Part shown: positions 33,211 to 46,532 of the stretch, one piece after another | Layout of the letters: each line of letters begins with the position of its first letter | Numbering within the stretch: position 1 is the first letter of the stretch | NCBI GenBank assembly: GCA_035772735.1 | Contig: JASDFA010000007.1 | Span: 40,082,501-40,146,500, forward strand | DNA from: Datura wrightii | Taxonomy: Eukaryota; Streptophyta; Magnoliopsida; Solanales; Solanaceae | Direction: 5' to 3' | Length of the DNA: 64,000 bases | The notes under the pieces: generated by a model | Told to the model about the DNA's origin: nothing | Databases searched by the model: none | What the model saw: the letters and a program-made list of their open reading frames with translations, nothing else | Program-made: the position numbers and the translations under genes

Positions 33211-35906
33211 TGTTATACCCCGTAGAGTTTCCGGCACTTAGATGACCTATTCGCACGTTGGTTAAGCATATTTGAAAGCCATACGTGCTAGGGAAAGGCC
33301 CGGGAAAAGATCGGACGAGAAACCCGTCGAACCATCGCGGGAGGAGCCGAGACAGAGCCCCTCCGCGATGGCAGCGTGTCACGGAGGAGAGGCCTCCGCG
33401 ATGGCTCCGTGACACGTTGCCCAGGTTCAGGCCCAAGTATATAAAGCCCCCACTTCAGTTTAAATTCATTTAACACTTATAAATTTCCAGAGAAACGCAG
33501 TGAAGCCGAGGAAGACGAAGAAAATTATATATTTTTGTCCGATTACGCTGCCAAACGCTGCCCAAACTCAAATTAATCCCAGATACCCGAGTATTTAGCA
33601 GCAGAGAGCATTTCTACGGAATTAGTTTTGCGAAATACGGCCAACGAATCGGCGAGCCACCGAACTAAAGTAAGTAGAATTGCTCTAAATTAATGTCTAT
33701 GTGTTCCTAGCTGAGAAGTGAATACTTCTCCCTTCTGGGCCGCTGAAAAATAGCGAGTTTTCGATCGTCTTTCGATAAGCCTAAGTTTAGGCTATAAACT
33801 ATATCGAAAGTAACGTTGCTCTTTACAATAAAGCTGTATTTAGTATTGATTGACGTATTTATGAATGCAGTTGGGAGAAAATAGTTGAAGTACCGGCCGA
33901 GCCTCGTCCGACGGACGAATAGTCGAAGATAAGGTATGTAAAGTTAGTTCCTTTGGCAAGTTAAGTAATATCAGTATAGTGTAATAAATTACGGACCAGT
34001 AGAATGTTCAGAAGTCGAGTATTGCATTATTATGAATATTGGTACGATGTGAGAAACATTGGGTTGTAATGTATATGAAACCTATCAGTATGATACAGAT
34101 TTTAACGCAAGTATTAGAGATTGCCCAGTATACTCAGTATGTAATGTGACATGCCATGTCAGGATATGGTTGTATTCAGTTGAAACCCCGTATAGTAATG
34201 CAATACCCGTAAAGCACTTCAGAAATAGAATAGCAGACTAAAATGAAGTTCAGAAAGCATGTTAGGATTAGTAAATCATGTTACTATAGAAAGTCAATAT
34301 ACAACGTAGTTTAGCAGAAAGATTATATTCGTACATACATATATAGTACTTCCAGCCTCAGCATGTATTAAGTATGTACTTATTTCTATCACTAGTCCAG
34401 CCTATAGTGTATACAGAAACTTAGTAAACAACAGAGTTTTCAGTAGGAACATTATCTTATATAGCATTTGCCCAGTACAGCCCGACAGGAGACTATATTC
34501 ATATTTATATATCTTTACCTGCCTCAGCACGTATTAAATACGTACAGATTACTATCATTAGCCCGGCATGTAATATATATGATACTTTACCCCTAGTAGC
34601 CTCAGCATGTGAGATACACAGATAGTATTACCAGTTGAGACCGTTGTATTGTTTGGGGTTGGATTACCTAGCATCCATGACCGCCCAGGGTTAATAGCTG
34701 TATCGACTCATCCGCCAGAGGACGAGGATACGTCACTCTACGGAGTGGCATGCCGTCCCGCCAGGGGACGAAGATGGGATGCCAGCTTTTCCCCATATTT
34801 GTGCCTTGATCGGCCTTACACACCCCAGTCGAGCGGATACGCCCGGGTGCAGATTCAGGAGTCCTCCAGACTCAGATGCAGTTATAGTCAGGGGCTCAGT
34901 GAGCCCAAGTGCATACCCAGGGGACCGGCAGGATGCTTACAGCCAGTATAGGAGATGGGATGACCGGGGTAGGGGTATAGATTCTGTGTTGATTGTACCT
35001 CCCGGCTTATGGGGGTCGGGTAAGGTTGTGTATGCCATGTTACGTTATGTATGTTATGTTATATACAGTAGATACGAGCAGATTAGTAGTAGAATGATAC
35101 GTCTCCAGGTATGATTCCTACTCCCTTCAGTATGATTAAGAACAGGTACGATCTACACCATCAGACAGTTAATCTACTCCTTCTTATTTCAGTTTTGCCA
35201 GTTATGTATTTGATTTCAGATATCTCTTTCAGTTATTGCTTTACATACTCAGTACCAGCGGTACTGACGCCCAGTGGGGCGCTGCATTACTTGCCTGCAG
35301 GTACCCATAGACGAGCAGGCGATACCACGTGATCCCCATCAGCGGTTGAGTATTCAGCTCCTGTCATCCGGAGACTGAATTTCTAGAGGTGTAGTCCAGT
35401 TCTTTTTGTTGTACAGTACGGGTAGGTCGGAGCCCTGTCCCGATCATTTCTATTATCCTTCCTAGAGGCTTGCAGTCTGTTTATATTCCCTGTGGTCAGA
35501 TGAGCCGGTCGTGAGAGACCGTGCAGTTGTATAGTTGTTAGCATTCATTCCTTCTATTGTGATGGTCGTGTGGGGCCATAGTTATCAGTAGTGGTGACCT
35601 TGCCGGTCACGTAGCTTTTTAATACGTTATGATTGAATGGTAGATAACTAGACAACATGGTGGCCTTGTCGGCCCGCATAGGTTCCCCTAAATTACCATG
35701 TTTCTGGTCAGCTGATAATACAGGTACAGAAGGCGATAGGCCATTAGGCCGGGGGATGTATTTACAGCCGTTATATAGCCCTTTGTTTCTAGAAATGTGA
35801 GTCAGAGCTAGCTAGACACCAGAGGTGCCCAGGCTTAACAGTTTAGCAGGTTAGGTCCTAGTAGGGCACCAGGTGCCAGTCATACCCCCCAAGGCGGGGT
35901 GTGACA
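33211..35906 (+). repeat. Element C 5' LTR
   Basis: It starts TGTTATACCCCGTAGAG and ends GGTGTGACA. A GC-rich block (33316-33421; CAGCGTGTCACGGAGG, CCTCCGCGATGG twice, CTCCGTGACACG) ends 17 bp before a TATA box (33438-33446, TATATAAAG). Short frames in the LTR recur in both copies and are not genes. Confidence 0.96.
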
Positions 35907-35910
35907 AACT

Positions 35911-35922
35911 TGGTATCAGAGT
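35911..35922 (+). other. Element C primer-binding site (initiator tRNA-Met type)
   Basis: TGGTATCAGAGT begins four bases after the LTR end, matching the complement of initiator tRNA-Met for the first 11 bases. Confidence 0.9.
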
Positions 35923-36120
35923 AGGTCGTATCCGAGGGAGTCTGCAAGCCGTGCTAAGCAGAGTCTTGTCCATGGATGTGTTGTGCACCACATACTATGG
36001 ATAGGAGGCTGCAAGGCATGATAGGATGGTTGTCTTTTATTCTTATTCAGTCGTACTGTAGAGCAGTACAGTTTAGGGTTGAGTCCCTAAAAATCTTACC
36101 ATACTTTTTGGTTACAGATA

Positions 36121-37375
36121 ATGTCAGACCTGCGCCATCCTGTCACGGGTCGAAACTTAGACATTGCAGCAGGAGAAGGCACCAGTAGGATGCCTCCCCC
36201 TCATTTGGAGACAGCCCGATCAGAGGGCACTACAGAGGCATCATCCGAGCCTCCTCAGCAGTCTCCACCACGTCAGGAGCCACTTGGGGCGACACTACCT
36301 TCAGCAGCCCCTATATTGACTCCTTCTGACCAGGAGATTAGGAGTGCTGGAGTTATGTTAGCACAGATGATGGCTGCTCAGCGTCAGCCAATGCCATCTA
36401 CAGTTGCAGAATCGTCAGGAGGGCCCGGTAGTTCGAGGGTCCGAGAGTTCTTAGCTTTGAATCCTCCAGAATTTACAGGCACGGACCAGACAGAGGACCC
36501 TCAGGATTTTCTGGACCAAATGCAGAGGATCTTCAAGGTTATGCATGCCACGTCTACTGAGTCAGTTGAGTTGGCAGCATTCCGGTTACGGGATATTGCG
36601 GTGTTATGGTATGAAAGCTGGGAGAGGTCCCGAGGGAGAGATGTTTCCCCTCCCACCTAGGCCAGCTTTTCAGGAGCCTTTCTGGATCATTATTTGCCGA
36701 GGGAGATTCGACAGGCCCAGGTAGACCAGTTCCTACATCTAGAACAGGGGGCTATGAGTGTTTGGGAATATTCTTTGCAGTTTGATTCCTTAGCCCGATA
36801 TGCACCGGCCTTTGTTGATACTATGGCATCCAGAGTGCATCGCTTTATTACGGGATTGAATCCAGAATATGTTGAGGTTTGCACTACAGCCACACTGCGA
36901 GAGGACATGGACATTGCTCGAATTCAGGCATTTGCCCAGAATATTGAGGGCATCAGACAGCGACAACGAGAGATCAGAAGGGTCAATCAGGAACAGTGTC
37001 GCCGGGACAGGCCAGTTGAGTTACAGAGAGAGGCCCGGGGAGGACCCAGGCCCCGATTGTCAGACAGGCCGCCCAGGCCCCCGCCTCCGCCACAATCGCA
37101 GGGGGCCAGATTCGGCCGCAGGGGGCAGTCAGAGATTGGTAGAGGCTCGCAGATGGCAGATTCACCATCACAGAGGAGGGCGGAGCAGAGTAGGTATACC
37201 CTACCACTTTGCCCTATATGCCATCGACACCATCCTGGAGCATGCAGATATGGCTCCACCGCATGTTATAATTGTGGCCAAGAAGGCCATTTGATGAAAG
37301 ATTGCCCAGCCAGAGGTTGAGAGGACCGGGATAGACAGGATAGGGCATCAATAGGATCATGAGCTACAACATCTT
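36121..37375 (+). pseudogene. Element C gag with zinc knuckle
   Basis: The ATG at 36121 opens a frame that stays in register to the end of the reverse transcriptase region apart from stops. N-terminal Pro/Ser-rich region; capsid-like retrotransposon Gag domain (LALNPPEFTGTDQTEDPQDF, then FRLRDIAVLWYESWE, FLDHYLPREIRQAQVDQFLH, WEYSLQFDSLARYAP); Arg/Pro-rich linker; a zinc knuckle CYNCGQEGHLMKDC (CX2CX4HX4C) near 37267-37308. In-frame stops: TAG at 36658-36660, TGA at 37318-37320 and TGA near 37360. It would form particles and package RNA; here it is interrupted, though C-to-T changes could explain most of the stops. Confidence 0.88.
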
Positions 37376-37506
37376 CGACTGGCGGCAGGCCCTCAGTTTC
37401 AGCAGGCAGGGGTCGGGGCAGACCAGGGGCCTCTAGTACAGGTGCGGGTCCAAGCCGCACGTATGCCTTACCAGGGAGGCAAGATTCAGAAGCGTCGCCT
37501 GATGTT

Positions 37507-37992
37507 GTGACAGGTATGCTAACTATCTGTTCACACCCTGCTTATGTGTTAATTGATCCAGGGTCTACCTTGTCCTATATTACTCCATTTGTGGCACGGA
37601 AGTTTAGTATTGCACCAGAATCATTACAGCAGCCCTTCTTAGTATCTACGCCCTTCGGTGACTCTATCACAGCTAGCCGAATCTACCGCATGTGTACAGT
37701 AGAGATTGTTGACCGTCAGACCACAGTAGATCTGGTCGAGTTAGAAATGATAGACTTCGATGCCATAATGGGTATGGACTGGTTAGTACCATGCTTTGCC
37801 AATGTTGAATGTTGGACCAAGACGGTCCGATTCCACTTCCCAGGAGAAGCAGTACGAGAGTGGAAGGGTAGCATCGCTACGCCAAAAGGTAGGTTTATTT
37901 CCTACCTTCAAGCGAGAAAGTTGATATCTAAGGGGTGCATCTACCATCTTGTCAGAGTTCAGGATGTCCAAGCAGAATCTCCGACACTCTAG
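37507..37992 (+). pseudogene. Element C aspartic protease
   Basis: In the same frame as gag. The active-site region reads VLIDPGSTLSYITPFVA, the DPGS variant of the retroviral D-S/T-G motif common in plant chromoviruses. Then VDLVELEMIDFDAIMGMDWL and LISKGCIYHLVRV follow. A TAG at 37990-37992 separates it from reverse transcriptase; without that stop the polyprotein frame is continuous. The ATG at 37507 is internal to the polyprotein. Confidence 0.88.
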
Positions 37993-39735
37993 TCTGTCCA
38001 AGTAGTAAATGAATTCCCAGATGTATTTCCTGATGAGTTACCTGGTATTCCCCCAGAAAGGGAAATAGACTTTGCTATCGACTTGCTACCAGGCACTCAG
38101 CCAATATCAATACCTCCCTATCGTATGGCTCCTGCAAAACTCAGAGAATTAAAGGAGCAGTTGAAAGACTTGTTAGATAAAGGTTTTATCAGGCCGAGCA
38201 CTTCCCTGTGGGGTGCGCCAGGCTTGTTTGTAAGAAAGAAAGATGGCTCGCTCCGAATGTGCATAGATTATCGGCAGCTAAACAAAGTTACAGTAAAGAA
38301 CAAGTATCCGCTTCCCAGAATTGATGACTTATTTGATCAGCTACAGGGAGCCAGATACTTTTCCAAAATTGACTTGCGGTCCGAATATCACCAGGTCCGA
38401 GTACGTGAGAGAGATATTCCTAAGACAGCATTCAGGACCCGATATGGACATTTTGAATTTCTAGTTATGTCCTTCGGGCTAACGAATGCCCCAGCAGTCT
38501 TCATGGACCTGATGAACATTATTTTCAGACCTTTCCTGGACTTGTTCGTGATAGTATTCATTGATGACATTCTGGTGTATTCTCGCTCTGAAGTAGATCA
38601 CCGGACTCATTTGCGGACAGTGCTCCAGATTCTCAGGGACCGCCAATTGTATGCCAAGTTTTCGAAATGTGAATTCTGGCTTAACTCAGTAGCCTTTTTA
38701 GGGCATATTGTCTCAGACACTGGTATACAGGTAGACAAGCAGAAGATAGAAGCAGTTAAGTCATGGCCTAGGCCTACCACCCCGACTGAAGTTCGTAGCT
38801 TTCTGGGGTTGGCAGGATATTATCGGAGGTTCGTTGAGGGATTCTCAACCATTGCAGCACCTTTAACTAAATTGACACAGAAAGCAGCAAAGTTTCAGTG
38901 GACGGAGGCATGCGAGCAGAGTTTCCAGGAACTGAAAGACAGATTAACCTCCGTCCCAGTATTAGCATTGCCGGAAGGCACAGAAGGTTATTCAGTCTAT
39001 TGCGACGCGTCAGGTGTCGGATTGGGTTGTGTGTTAATGCAGCTTGGTAGAGTGATCGCATATGCTTCCAGACAGCTGAGGAAACACGAAAAGAATTATC
39101 CCAACCATGATCTAGAATTGGCCGCAGTAATTCATGCCTTGAAGATGTGGAGGCATTACCTGTACGGCGTCCATGTTGATATTTATACAGATCATAAGAG
39201 CTTACAGTACATTTTTACTCAAAGGGAGTTGAATCTGCGGCAGCGCCGCTGGTTAGAACTATTAAAAGACTATGATGTGAATATTCTATACCACCTCGGA
39301 AAAGCTAATGTTGTAGCAGATGCCCTGAGCCGTAAGTCAATGGGGAGTTTGGCGTATTTGCGACCTGAGAAACAGAAATTAGCTAAAAAAATTCATCAGT
39401 TAGCTGGCCTAGCCGTTCGAGTAATAGAAACAGAAAATAATGGAGCAGTAATTCGAAATTCTGCAGTGTCATCGTTAGTTACAGAGGTAAAAGAACGACA
39501 GTATGAGGATCCCGATTTAGTCCAGCTCAGAGATAGAGTTCAGAAGGGTGAGGAGCCAGATTTTCAGATAACCGAGGATGGTGTGCACATTGTAAGGGCC
39601 GCCTTTGTGTCCCGAATGTCGCAGGACTTCGTGGGCAGATCATGCATGAGGTACACTACGCTCGCTATTCCTTTCACCCAGGGGCGACGAAAATGTACCA
39701 CGATATCAGAGACATCTACTGGTGGCCAGGTATGA
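37993..39735 (+). pseudogene. Element C reverse transcriptase and RNase H
   Basis: The frame reads VNEFPDVFPDELPGIPPERE, then PPYRMAPAKLRELKEQL, VRKKDGSLRMCIDYRQLNKV and YPLPRIDDLFDQLQGA. The catalytic FIDDILVYSRSE is at about 38560-38595, then FLGHIVSDTGI and the thumb. RNase H follows with the catalytic pattern YCDASGVGLG, LELAAVIHALKMWRHYL and YTDHKSLQYIF, ending ANVVADALSRK. The Asp and Glu residues expected for catalysis are present. A frameshift around 39590-39600 moves the rest of the polyprotein to another frame, so the frame after about 39600 is not native. Confidence 0.92.
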
Positions 39736-40904
39736 AAACTGAGATAGCTGAATTTGTATCTAGATGTGCTAATTGTCAGCAGGTGAAAGCAGAGCACCAG
39801 AAACCGGGTGGTTTGACTCAGGAGATAATGATACCTATGTGGAAATGGGAAGTAATAAACATGGATTTTGTAACAGGGTTACCCCGTACTAGACACAGAA
39901 ATGATTCCATTTGGGTAATAGTTGACAGACTGACAAAATCAGCTCATTTCCTGCCAGTAAGGGCTACCTTCTCAGCTGAGGATTATGCCAAATTATATAT
40001 CAGAGAAATAGTTAGATTGCATGGAGTGCCGGTATCTATTATTTCAGATAGGGGAGCACAGTTTACAGCTAGATTCTGGCAGTCATTTCAGAAAGGTCTG
40101 GGGATGCAGATTAATTTGAGCACAACATTCCATCCTCAGACAGACGAGCAGGCTGAACGTACAATTCAGACGCTCGAAGATATGCTACGAGCGTGTGTGT
40201 TAGATTTTGGGGGTAGCTGGGATGAACATCTTTCGTTAATTGAATTTGCTTATAATAACAGCTACCATTCAGCTATCCAGATGGCGCCTTTCGAGGCATT
40301 GTACGGGCGAAAATGTAGATCACCGGTGGGCTGGTTTGAGATAGGAGAATCAGCATTGGTTGGCCCAGACATTGTTCGGCAGTCCGAGGAAAAGATAAAG
40401 CTTATCCGAGAACGTTTACTGACCGCTCAGAGCCGCCAGAAGTCATACGCAGATAGGCGGCGTAGAAATCTAGAATTTTTGGTAAACGACTGGGTATATC
40501 TGAAAGTGTCCCCGATGAAAGGGGTAATGAGGTTTGGCAAGAAAGGCAAGCTTAGCCCGAGATTCATTGGGCCATATCAGATTCGGCGAAGAATAGGCCG
40601 CGTGGCATACGAGTTAAACTTGCCTCCAGAGTTAGCGTTGGTTCACCCAGTATTCCATGTTTCTATGCTAAGGAAGTTCGTAGGGGACCCTTCTACAGTA
40701 GTTCCAGTTCAGGATGTCCAGATCACAGAAGAGTTAGCATATGAAGAGGTTCCCGTAGCCATTTTAGACAGACAGGTTCGCAGACTGAGAACTAAAGATG
40801 TTGCATCTGTCAAAGTATTGTGGCGTAACAGAAATCAGGAGGAAATGATGTGGGAGGCTGAAGAAGATATGAAAACCAGATACCCTCACCTATTTCAGGC
40901 CTAG
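39600..40904 (+). pseudogene. Element C integrase with chromodomain-like C-terminus
   Basis: The frame is open from at least 39642. The zinc-binding region has HEVHYARYSFHPG...MYHD with CANC. The catalytic core has MDFVTGLPRT (first Asp), IISDRGAQFTARFWQSF (second Asp) and HPQTDEQAERTIQTLEDML (Glu, the D,D-35-E pattern). The C-terminal GPY/F region reads FIGPYQIRRRIGRVAYEL. The last 50 residues (AILDRQVRRLRTKDVASVKV, LWRNRNQEEMMWEAEEDM) form the chromodomain-like module that marks chromoviruses and guides integration to heterochromatin. The domain itself is intact; it is separated from upstream pol by a frameshift. Confidence 0.9.
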
Positions 40905-41171
40905 TCAGACGACAGGTACGTCCGTATCAACATTTATACAGTACTTTATGGTTGTATGTTGTAAATGATAAAGAAAGAAGTGGTACTTAGCTGTCCAGTG
41001 GATTTTAGAATATTGTATGCAGTGCCTGTGTTGGACTTTTCTGCGTTTCAGGTTTTTGCGATAGTCCATATTACAGGGGAAACTCTGCTGAAATTTTTCT
41101 AGAAAGTAAAGTAAGCAGTCCTCTAGATAACAGTGTACATTCGAGGACGAATGTTCTTAAGGGGGGGAGAA
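40905..41171 (+). other. Element C 3' untranslated region and polypurine tract
   Basis: No ORF. ATTCGAGGACGAATG (41139-41153) precedes TTAAGGGGGGGAGAA (41157-41171), the usual Tekay/Del arrangement just before the 3' LTR. Confidence 0.85.
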
Positions 41172-43857
41172 TGTTATACCCCGTAGAGTTTCCGGCACTT
41201 AGATGACCTATTCGCACGTTGGTTAAGCATGTTTGAAAGCCATACGTGCTAGGGAAAGGCTCGGGAAAAGATCGGACGAGAAACCCGTCGAACCATCGCG
41301 GGAGGAGCCGAGACAGAGCCCCTCCGCGATGGCAGCGTGTCACGGAGGAGAGGCCTCCGCGATGGCTCCGTGACACGTTGCCCAGGTTCAGGCCCAAGTA
41401 TATAAAGCCCCCACTTCGGTTTAAATTCATTTAACACTTATAAATTTCCAGAGAAACGCAGTGAAGCCGAGGAAGACGAAGAAAATTATATATTTTCGTC
41501 CGATTACGCTGCCCAAACTCAAATTAATCCCAGATACCCGAGTATTTAGCAGCAGAGAGCATTTCTACGGAATTAGTTTCGCGAAATACGGCCGACGAAT
41601 CGGTGAGCCACCGAACTAAAGTAAGTAGAATTGCTCTAAATTAATGTCTATGTGTTCCTAGCTGAGAAGTGAATACTTCTCCCTTCTGGGCCGCTGAAAA
41701 ATAGCGAGTTTTCGACTGTTTTTCGATAAGCCTAAGTTTAGGCTATAAACTATATCGAAAGTAACGTTGCTCTTTACAATAAAGCTGTATTTAGTATTGA
41801 TTGACGTATTTATGAATGCAGTTGGGAGAAAATAGTTGAAGTACCGACCGAGCCTCGTCCGACGGACGAATAGTCGAAGATAAGGTATGTAAAGTTAGTT
41901 CCTTCGGCAAGTTAAGTAATATCAGTATAGTGTAATAAATTACGGACCAGTAGAATGTTCAGAAGTCGAGTATTGCGTTATTATGAATATTGGTACGATG
42001 TGAGAAACATTGGGTTGTAATGTATATGAAACCTATCAGTATGATACAGATTTTAACGCAAGTATTAGAGATTGCCCAGTATATTCAGTATGTAATGTGA
42101 CATGCCATGTCAGGATATGGTTGTATTCAGTTGAAACCCCGTATTGTAATGCAATACCCGTAAAGCACTTCAGAAATAGAATAGCAGACTAAAATGAAGT
42201 TTAGAAAGCATGTCAGGATTAGTAAATCATGTTACTATAGAAAGTCAGTATACAACGTAGTTTAGCAGAAAGATTATATTCGTACATACATATATAGTAC
42301 TTCCAGCCTCAGCATGTATTAAGTATGTACTTATTTCTATCACTAGTCCAGCCTATAGTGTATACAGAAACTTAGTAAACAATAGAGTTTTCAGTAGGAA
42401 CATTATCTTATATAGCATTTGCCCAGTACAGCCCGACAGGAGACTATATTCATATTTATATATATTTACCTGCCTCAGCACGTATTAAATACATACAGAT
42501 TACTATCATTAGCCCAACATGTAATATATATGATACTTTACCCCTAGTAGCCTCAGCATGTGAGATACACAGATAGTATTACCAGTTGAGACCGTTGTAT
42601 TGTTTGGGGTTGGATTACCTAGCATCCATGACCGCCCAGGGTTAATAGCTGTATCGACTCGTCCGCCAGAGGACGAGGATACGTCACTCTACGGAGTGGC
42701 ATGCCGTCCCGCCAGGGGACGAAGATGGGATGCCAGTTTTTCCCCATATTTGTGCCTTGATCGGCCTTACACACCCCAGTCGAGCGGATACGCCCGGGTG
42801 TAGATTCAGGAGTCCTCCAGACTCAGATGCAGTTATAGTCAGGGGATCAGCGAGCCCAAGTGCATACCCAGGGGACCGGCAGGATGCTTACAGCCAGTAT
42901 AGGAGATGGGATGACCGGGGTAGGGGTATAGATTCTGTGTTGATTGTACCTCCCGGCTTATGGGGGCCGGGTAAGGTTGTGTATGCCATGTTACGTTATG
43001 TATGTTATGTTATATACAGTAGATACGAGCAGATTAGTAGTAGAATGATACGTCTCCAGGTATGATTCCTACTCCCTTCAGTATGATTAAGAACAGGTAC
43101 GATCTACACCATCAGACAGTTAATCTACTCCTTCTTATTTCAGTTTTGCCAGTTATGTATTTGATTTCAGATATCTCTTTTAGTTATTGCTTTACATACT
43201 CAGTACCAGCGGTACTGACGCCCAGTGGGGCGCTGCATTACTTGCCTGCAGGTACCCATAGACAAGCAGGCGATACCACGTGATCCCCATCAACGGTTGA
43301 GTATTCAGCTCCTGTAATCCGGAGACTGAATTTCTAGAGGTGTAGTCCAGTTCTTTTTGTTGTACAGTACGGGTAGGTCGGAGCCCTGTCCCGATCATTT
43401 CTATTATCCTTCCTAGAGGCTTGCAGTCTGTTTATATTCCCTGTGGTCAGATGAGCCGGTCGTGAGAGGCCGTGCAGTTGTATAGTTGTTAGCATTCATT
43501 CCTTCTATTGTGATGGTCGTGTGGGGCCATAGTTATCAGTAGTGGTGACCTTGCCGGTCACGTAGCTTTTTAATACGTTATGATTGAATGGCAGATAACT
43601 AGACAGCATGGTGGCCTTGTCGGCCCGCATAGTTTCCCCTAAATTACCATGTTTCTGGTCAGTTGATTATACAGGTACAGAAGGCGATAGGCCATTAGGC
43701 CGGGGGCTGTATTTACAGCCGTTATATAGCCCTTTGTTTCCAGAAATGTGAGTCAGAGCCAGCTAGGCACCAGAGGTGCCCAGGCTTAACAGTTTAGCAG
43801 GTTAGGTCCTAGTAGGGCACCAAGTGCCAGTCATACCCCCCAAGGCGGGGTGTGACA
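41172..43857 (+). repeat. Element C 3' LTR
   Basis: It pairs with 33211-35906. TATA box at 41399-41407; GC-rich block at 41277-41382. It ends GGTGTGACA, followed by the duplicated TAAAG. Confidence 0.96.
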
Positions 43858-44507
43858 TAAAGATACAAGCAATTGAATTCAAGGAGAAGGAAAGAGAGAA
43901 AAACCCTGATAATTTCGTCCCCTCAACTGCCTGTAACCCACGTTCTTGCTCCACCAAGTCAGAATATTGAAAAATGAACCTAAGTGTTCTATTTATACTG
44001 GTGGGAATTTTTCCCGGAATAACAAGAAACGTGTCACGGAGTGCATCGCAGAGCACTGCCTCCGTGAAACGCCACCGACGCAGACCCTCACTGGAAAATG
44101 GGGGTCCAGGGAATAAGGCCCAACGTGGCACGACGTGCAACGCGGAGCCAGGCCACCGTGCCACGGACCCATCGCAAACCCTCACTGGAAATAGGCTAAA
44201 GATTCCCTCTCCAGGCAGAAGGCCTCCGCGATGGCAGCGTGACACGGCTCCATCGCGGAGCCCTTTTATTTTGTGCTTTCCAATGCTTTGTCCTTTGCTC
44301 ACATCCGAGTCCAACCCCGATATCTTCCAACATGTATTTTAGCTTTCCGAAATTACTTTTTTCCTGCAAAACAATGCTAATCATGTTGGTTAGTATAAAT
44401 TCACATTTTATTACCAATTACATGAGAATGTATAAAAATTGATAGATAAACAAGGCTAAAATGACACCTTTGAGTATCACTTGGGCATATAAATTTGCCC
44501 AAGATCA
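43858..44507 (-). repeat. Element B 3' LTR, second part (after C)
   Basis: It continues the LTR from 33210 and matches 52190-52833. Minus TATA box TATAAATAG at 43989-43997; the GC-rich cluster at 44028-44262 includes CGTGTCACGGAGTGCATCGC. It ends GATCA at 44507. Confidence 0.92.
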
Positions 44508-46257
44508 CTTACCCCACACTTAAATCCTTGTTCGTCCTCGAACAACAATCTTACACCTCATGCAATTTACATCCCACCCTCGCTACTTTGGTTCGACAAT
44601 TTAGGTTACGGTCATACCGATTATTCAATACAGCAAATCATCAAGAAAACATGCATGGTCCTATCAATGCAATGACCTTCAATACATCAAGACCTCCTAG
44701 ACTTAAGAATCGACTCTCGATATTGGCAAACTCATGCTAATCAGCTGATCAAGACATCCGACGCGAAAATTAATCTCTCATCAAGCATGTGCTCTCACAA
44801 CACAAGAGAATTTTCCCCTTTTTGATCATATGAACTCACAAAATTTCAAGCAGGGGCATATACACACAATTTCGCTCTCTCTCCCAAAAGAATTCACATG
44901 CATCATGTCATGACCCATAAGCTTGCCTTTAGTGTACTACTCCACTAATATAAAGAAGTGTGATGTAAGATCACGTAGTACTTTAACGGGTTGTAATGGA
45001 AGCTACGGAACTAGTAAATATTGGGCTCGCCCATAATAGCCACTAGCATCCTTAAGCGCCTTTTCAACATATCCCATCAAACTCATGGACATTGTTTCTT
45101 TCTTCATCCTCCCATTCTTGAAGTTTTTCTTTAGTTTGGCCCGTCTTATTAAGCACACTTGACACCACAACAAAGATTATTCATACACCTTCATTATAGT
45201 TATTTATAACAAGTGCACCTTCAACCTTTTCTTTTCTTCCATCACTCTGCTTTTCTTTTCTTTTCACCATTCTCACTCTTTGACACTTTGGGAAAATGAT
45301 TTTCTCTTCTTAAGCGCTTAAGAGTTTTGGATCGACTTTACGGCTAATGAAAAGAAGGGATTAAGCTCGGTTAACACTTTTTGACAAAAGAAAAAAAAAT
45401 AGGCTAAAGGCTCAACGGGCTGACTAGGGTACACAATCAAGGTGGGTATGATAATGAAAAATAGAAACTTTCGGTTAAAAACAAAGAAATGCCTACATCC
45501 TTTCCTACAATACACCTCCTTCATTTCATTTTGTACACACACCAGGCATGTTCTAGACACTTCACAATAGCATGGAATAACAAAACCTCACTTCACACTT
45601 ATTGCACATGCTCAATTCAAGATGTATTCACAGACTCTTCAATCAGCTAATTACAGGAATTCAAACATTAAGCCTCAATCACACTGAATCGAACTCTATG
45701 GCCTAGGTATCTCAACATATTTACAAAGTTGCTTGCTTTCATACGAATCACCTTTGCATTTCAAATATCACGTACAACACACAACCATAATTCCGCAACC
45801 ATAAAGTAACTACAGGTTTTGGGATGCAACCCACAAAAGAAAAACAACTGAAAAATAATTGAAAAATCTACTCCTAACGACTACATTTCCCTTAAGACGG
45901 TCGTCATCCATCCTTCATAGGGAACGATCACTAACTAGGACTTCGGTTCAATGGGACCATTCACGGTAAAAGAACCGAAAACAAACGACGAGAAACCCAA
46001 GAATTGAAATTTTTTTTTTAAAATATCGATCATTTCGATTTTATAAATATCGATCAATTCGATAAACAACATATGTACAAACTCAGCTAGCAACATTCAG
46101 CAGCACACAACAGTTTCACATATATTTACAATACAGAATAACAACTTACAATCACAAATCACAGGGTCACAAAATTTTTCCACAGACACAACAACAGATT
46201 AGGACATACATAACAACACAACCAGCACCTAACTACTCCCACCCCACACTTATCTCA
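44508..46257 (-). other. Element B 3' noncoding domain with terminal polypurine tract
   Basis: No credible ORF. It aligns with D's 3' domain, including TTCGTCCTCGAACAAC, 'gacccataagcttgcc', the 'aagcgctt' block, and the motif at 45885-45924. The tract next to the LTR reads minus TTAAGTGTGGGG; a second copy is at 46242-46253. Confidence 0.75.
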
Positions 46258-46275
46258 AACACTGTCCCCAGTGTT
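46242..46275 (-). other. Element B hairpin plus internal polypurine tract
   Basis: Minus strand AACACTG-GGGA-CAGTGTT (46258-46275) is a perfect 7-bp stem, followed by ATAAGTGTGGGG (46242-46253). It is equivalent to the A site at 55243-55280 and the D site at 4143-4178. Confidence 0.7.
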
Positions 46276-46532
46276 CACAAAAAATTAAACTAGCACAAAA
46301 ATTGGGTGGTGGAACTCCCTGATCAATCAAAGTACTCCACTTCTTCATCAGGTGCTGCTGCTTCATCTCCCATGTCTGAATCACCCCCGTCGTCATCATC
46401 GGAATCCACATCGGAGTCCTCCCGACGTGTCTCCTCGTCCGTGGGGACATCATCATCCGTGGGCTCTACAAATATTGGCCCCACTCGGCATAGAGCCCTG
46501 GCTTTTTCGCCAAAAGGGTAGTCCAGCTCGAG

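Larger units (their letters stand above)
33211..43857 (+). mobile_element. Element C: nearly complete Ty3/gypsy chromovirus (Tekay/Del type), 10.65 kb
   Basis: LTRs are 33211-35906 (2696 bp) and 41172-43857 (2686 bp), flanked by the perfect duplication TAAAG (33206-33210 and 43858-43862). By eye they differ at about 50 sites plus a 10-bp indel, under 2%. An initiator tRNA-Met primer site follows the left LTR and a polypurine tract (AAGGGGGGGAGAA) precedes the right LTR. The interior encodes gag, protease, reverse transcriptase, RNase H, integrase and a chromodomain-like C-terminus, with four in-frame stops and one frameshift. It is the youngest layer of this nest. Confidence 0.96.

Noticed and set aside
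34649..35332. Open frames of 73-111 residues in C's LTR, repeated at 42600-43283
   Set aside because: Duplicated by the LTR pair; no domain, and they fall in the noncoding LTR.
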